Below, in pieces: positions 12,920-15,545 of a stretch of DNA of 15,545 nucleotides. The stretch's first letter is position 1. Each line of letters starts with the position of its first letter. Position numbers and translations under genes: made by a program. The stretch is taken from positions 1-15,545 of the forward strand of contig JBIOYL010000258.1 of assembly GCA_044870185.1 (NCBI GenBank), in the 5' to 3' direction. The notes beneath the pieces were generated by a model. It had not been told where the DNA came from and searched no databases. It saw only the letters and a list, made by a program, of their open reading frames with translations. The stretch comes from JBIOYL01 sp044870185 (GTDB lineage Bacteria; Actinomycetota; CALGFH01).

Positions 12920-15013
12920 GTGAAGAGCTACCCGACCGATCATGTCCGCAACGTCCTCGTCGTCGGCCACGGCGGGGCCGGCAAGACCTCGCTCGTGGAG
13001 GCGCTGCTGCACGCCACCGGCGCGACCAACCGGATCGGCCGGGTCGAGGACGGCACCACCGTGACCGACTTCGAGCCGGAGGAGACGCGCAAGCACTTCT
13101 CGGTCTCGCTCGCCCTGGCCCCGCTGGAGCACGGCGGCTGCAAGATCAACCTGCTCGACGCCCCCGGCTACGCGGACTTCATCGGCGAGGTGTGCGCCGC
13201 CCTGCCGGCCGTGGACGCGGTGCTGTTCGTGGTCAGCGCGGTCGAGGGCGTCGAGACCCAGACCGAGGTCACCTGGACGATGGCCGAGGAACGCGGCCTG
13301 CCGAGGGCGTTCTTCGTCAACAAGCTCGACCGCGAGCGCGCCTCGTTCTCGCGCACGCTCGACCAGATCCAGGCCCTGTTCGGCAAGGACTGCCCGCCCC
13401 TGTACCTGCCGATCGGCGAGGAGCACGGCTTCCACGGCCTGGTCGGGCTGCTGTCGGGCCGGGCCTTCACCTACACCGGCGATGGCGCCCGCATCGACGA
13501 CGACGTGCCGGCCGACCTGCAGTCCAGCGCCGACGACCTGCGCGCCCAGCTGATCGAGGCGATCATCCAGGAGGCCGAGGACGAGGAGCTGATGGAGCAC
13601 TACCTCGGCGGCGAGCAGATCACCCCGACCGAGCTGATCCCCGACCTGGAGAAGGCCGTGGCCGCCGGGCGCCTGCACCCCGTGCTCGCCGGCTCGGCCA
13701 CCAGAGGCATCGGCACCGCCGAGCTGCTGGAGATCCTCACCCAGGCGTTCCCCTCCCCCATCGAGCGGGCCGCCTACCAGGGCACGGCACCCGGCTCGGG
13801 CCCCGGGGCGGGCGCCACCGTGACCCGGCGGGCGAACCCCGGCGGGCCGCTGGCCGCCTACGTGTTCAAGACGATCTCCGACCCCTACGTCGGCCGGCTG
13901 ACCCTGTTCCGGGTCGTGTCGGGCACGTTCCTGCCCGACCAGACGGTGTTCAACGCCAGCCGGGGCCGCGACGAGCGCGTCGGGCACCTGCTCACCGTGC
14001 GCGGCAAGAGCCAGGAGCCGGTCGACAAGGTGCCGGCCGGCGACATCGGCGCGGTCGCCAAGCTGACCGAAACCTCCACCGGCGACACCCTGGCCGACAG
14101 GGCCGACCCGGTCGTGCTGCCCACCCCGGTCATGCCCGACCCGCTGCTGCCGATCGCGATCGCCCCCAAGTCCCGCGGCGACGAGGAGAAGCTCTCCTCG
14201 GGCCTGGCCCGCACCGAGGCCGAGGACCTCACCCTGCACGTCGAGCGCACCCCCGACACCAAGCAGACGATCCTGTGGGGCATGGGCGAGAACCACATCG
14301 AGATCGTGCTGGAGCGGCTCAAGCGCAAGTTCGGCGTGGAGGTCGCCCAGGTGCCGCTGCGGCTGCCCTACAAGGAGACCTTCAAGACGCCGGCCAAGGG
14401 CTTCGGCCGCCACGTCAAGCAGTCCGGCGGGCACGGCCAGTACGGCATCTGCAACATCGAGGTCACCCCGCTGCCCCGCGGGGAGGGCTTCGAGTTCGTC
14501 GACAAGATCTTCGGCGGCGCCATCCCCAACCAGTTCATCCCCTCGGTCGAAAAGGGCGTGCGCAAGGCCATGGACGACGGCCTGATCGCCGGCTACCCGG
14601 TGGTCGACCTGCGGGTGACCCTGACCGACGGCAAGTACCACTCGGTCGACTCCTCCGACATGGCCTTCCAGATCGCCGGCGCCCTGGCCTTGAAGGACGC
14701 GGCCGACAAGGCGCAGATGTCGCTGCTGGAGCCGGTGCTGGAGCTCGAGGTGCTGATCCCCGACGAGTTCGTGGGCGACGTGCTCGGCGACCTGTCCAGC
14801 CGGCGCGGCCGGGTGGTCGGCACCGACCCGGTCGGCACCGGCCGCACGCTGGTGCGCGCCACCGTGCCCGAGGCCGAGGTGACCCGCTACGCCATCGACC
14901 TGCGCTCGATGACCCACGGCAAGGGCTCGTTCGCGCGCCGCTTCTCCCACTACGAGGAGCTGCCCGCCCAGCTCGCCGGCCGGGTCATCGAGGAGGCCAA
15001 GGCGGCCAAGTAG
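12920..15013 (+). CDS. Elongation factor G-like GTPase (EF-G2 type)
   Basis: The 697-residue protein has the full EF-G domain set but belongs to the EF-G-like branch (mycobacterial FusA2 and Thermus EF-G-2 type) whose cellular role is not settled. It has G1 GHGGAGKT (16-23), switch II DAPGY (80-84), and NKLD (134-137). Domains II-V include FKTISDPYVGRLTLFRVVSG, an ILWGMGENHIEIVLERLKRK-like domain III segment, and the domain IV-V region with FGGAIPNQFIPSVEKGVRKA and SMTHGKGSF. Tyr84 replaces the catalytic His of canonical DTPGH. Ser61 stands where EF-G has the switch I Thr. The start is GTG 12920 with GGGAGG eight bases upstream. It is not part of a str operon (no rpsL, rpsG or tuf nearby), which also argues against canonical fusA. 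Confidence 0.93.
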   Translation: MKSYPTDHVRNVLVVGHGGAGKTSLVEALLHATGATNRIGRVEDGTTVTDFEPEETRKHFSVSLALAPLEHGGCKINLLDAPGYADFIGEVCAALPAVDAVLFVVSAVEGVETQTEVTWTMAEERGLPRAFFVNKLDRERASFSRTLDQIQALFGKDCPPLYLPIGEEHGFHGLVGLLSGRAFTYTGDGARIDDDVPADLQSSADDLRAQLIEAIIQEAEDEELMEHYLGGEQITPTELIPDLEKAVAAGRLHPVLAGSATRGIGTAELLEILTQAFPSPIERAAYQGTAPGSGPGAGATVTRRANPGGPLAAYVFKTISDPYVGRLTLFRVVSGTFLPDQTVFNASRGRDERVGHLLTVRGKSQEPVDKVPAGDIGAVAKLTETSTGDTLADRADPVVLPTPVMPDPLLPIAIAPKSRGDEEKLSSGLARTEAEDLTLHVERTPDTKQTILWGMGENHIEIVLERLKRKFGVEVAQVPLRLPYKETFKTPAKGFGRHVKQSGGHGQYGICNIEVTPLPRGEGFEFVDKIFGGAIPNQFIPSVEKGVRKAMDDGLIAGYPVVDLRVTLTDGKYHSVDSSDMAFQIAGALALKDAADKAQMSLLEPVLELEVLIPDEFVGDVLGDLSSRRGRVVGTDPVGTGRTLVRATVPEAEVTRYAIDLRSMTHGKGSFARRFSHYEELPAQLAGRVIEEAKAAK

Positions 15014-15047
15014 GGCGGGCGGTGGTCGTGGCGGAGGCTTCGCATCG

Positions 15048-15545
15048 ATGACTTCGGCTCAGTCGGTTCAGTCGCTCTTTGTGCACCCCATGGGCCTGTG
15101 CGAGAGCACCTCGGTCGGCCCCGGCACCCGGGTGTGGGCGTTCGCGCACGTCATGGAGGGCGCCGTGGTCGGTGCCGACTGCAACATCTGTGATCACGCC
15201 TTCGTCGAGCGTGGCGCGCGCCTGGGCGACCGGGTGACCGTCAAGAACGCCGTCCTGATCTGGGACCGGGTGACGATCGAGGACGACGTGTTCCTCGGAC
15301 CCGGCGTGGTCTTCACCAACGACCTCAAGCCCAGGGCGGCCTTCAAGAAGTCGCCTGACCAGTTCCTGCCGACCGTGGTGCGCCGGGGCGCCACGGTCGG
15401 AGCGAACGCGACGATCGTGTGCGGCACGACCATCGGCGCGCAGGCGTTCGTGGCCGCCGGGGCGGTCGTCACGCGCGATGTGGCCGCGCACGCCCTAGTT
15501 GCAGGCAGCCCCGCCCGCCGGGTCGGGTGGGTCTGCGGCTGCGGC
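15048..15545 (+). CDS. Left-handed beta-helix acyltransferase, WbpD/QdtC/FdtC-like (partial, C-terminus beyond the window)
   Basis: The frame from ATG 15048 is open to the window edge (166 codons). It shows the hexapeptide repeat pattern of a trimeric left-handed beta-helix enzyme: VGPGTRVWAFAHVMEGAVVG (23-42), CNICDHAFVERGARLGDRV, VKNAVLIWDRVTIEDDVFLG, VFTND (88-92), then VGANATIVCGTTIGAQAFVA and the closing AGSPARRVGWVCGCG. The CDHAFVE and IWDRV segments are typical of N-acyltransferases acting on nucleotide-linked 3-amino sugars in surface polysaccharide pathways. Near the end a Cys-x-Cys suggests the small zinc-ribbon tail seen in relatives. GGAGG at 15033-15037 supports the start. It follows the EF-G-like gene by 34 bases. 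Substrate is unknown, and sugar-biosynthesis genes may follow to the right. Confidence 0.88.
   Translation, partial: MTSAQSVQSLFVHPMGLCESTSVGPGTRVWAFAHVMEGAVVGADCNICDHAFVERGARLGDRVTVKNAVLIWDRVTIEDDVFLGPGVVFTNDLKPRAAFKKSPDQFLPTVVRRGATVGANATIVCGTTIGAQAFVAAGAVVTRDVAAHALVAGSPARRVGWVCGCG

Noticed and set aside
12824..14950. A 708-codon open frame antisense to the EF-G-like gene, and a second long plus frame offset by one base (12895-15051)
   Set aside because: Both are low-stop shadows caused by high GC at third codon positions. Their translations are His/Gly/Ala/Arg-rich without domains, while the frame at 12920 carries all GTPase motifs.
1..15545. tRNA, rRNA, riboswitch and CRISPR arrays
   Set aside because: Reading both strands I saw no T-loop/anticodon pattern, no conserved rRNA segments and no regularly spaced repeats. 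A covariance-model scan would be needed to exclude divergent structured RNAs.

Overview
The window is very GC-rich DNA and almost fully coding, with frequent GTG starts and 1-4 base overlaps between genes. It looks like a chromosome segment of an actinobacterium. A PimA-type mannosyltransferase next to a PatA-like acyltransferase and a PgsA/PIS-like phosphatidyltransferase points to phosphatidylinositol mannoside synthesis, an actinobacterial trait. The order pgsA - acyltransferase - pimA - pdxS - pdxT - yebC - ruvC - ruvA - ruvB - yajC matches what I recall of Mycobacterium tuberculosis (Rv2612c down to Rv2588c), so the backbone is ordinary vertically inherited sequence. I cannot name the genus.

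Layout, left to right. (1) 1-2930, minus strand: yajC (cut by the window edge) after the Holliday-junction set ruvC-ruvA-ruvB, with 4-base start/stop overlap between ruvC and ruvA. (2) 3049-4060: a small unknown protein on minus, then on plus a stand-alone Lrp/AsnC-type ligand-binding (RAM) domain protein and a 27-residue single-membrane-span protein with an excellent ribosome binding site. (3) 4241-6524, minus: yebC, then pdxS-pdxT, the two-subunit pyridoxal 5'-phosphate synthase. (4) 6704-7992, minus: a four-span membrane protein overlapping by one base a membrane M48 (HtpX-like) zinc protease. (5) 8075-9822: an apparently intact IS200/IS605-family element with tnpA and tnpB, inserted between pimA and the protease pair. 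(6) 9886-12730, minus: pgsA-like gene, acyltransferase and pimA, all overlapping by four bases. (7) 12920-15545, plus: an EF-G-like GTPase (EF-G2 type) and a left-handed beta-helix sugar acyltransferase cut by the right edge.

How the genes work together: pgsA, the acyltransferase and pimA make the lipid anchor, add the first mannose and acylate it. ruvCAB resolves Holliday junctions. pdxST makes vitamin B6. yajC is normally followed by secDF, which would lie beyond the left edge. The membrane protease pair probably serves envelope quality control.

I found no convincing unknown multi-gene system. The observations most worth following are: the insertion element, whose ends, flanking TCAC motif and TnpB guide can be predicted from the sequence; an apparent CTG start for ruvC; the 27-residue membrane protein; a leaderless-looking tnpA promoter with a perfect TATAAT box; and a repeat cluster that includes the yebC stop codon.
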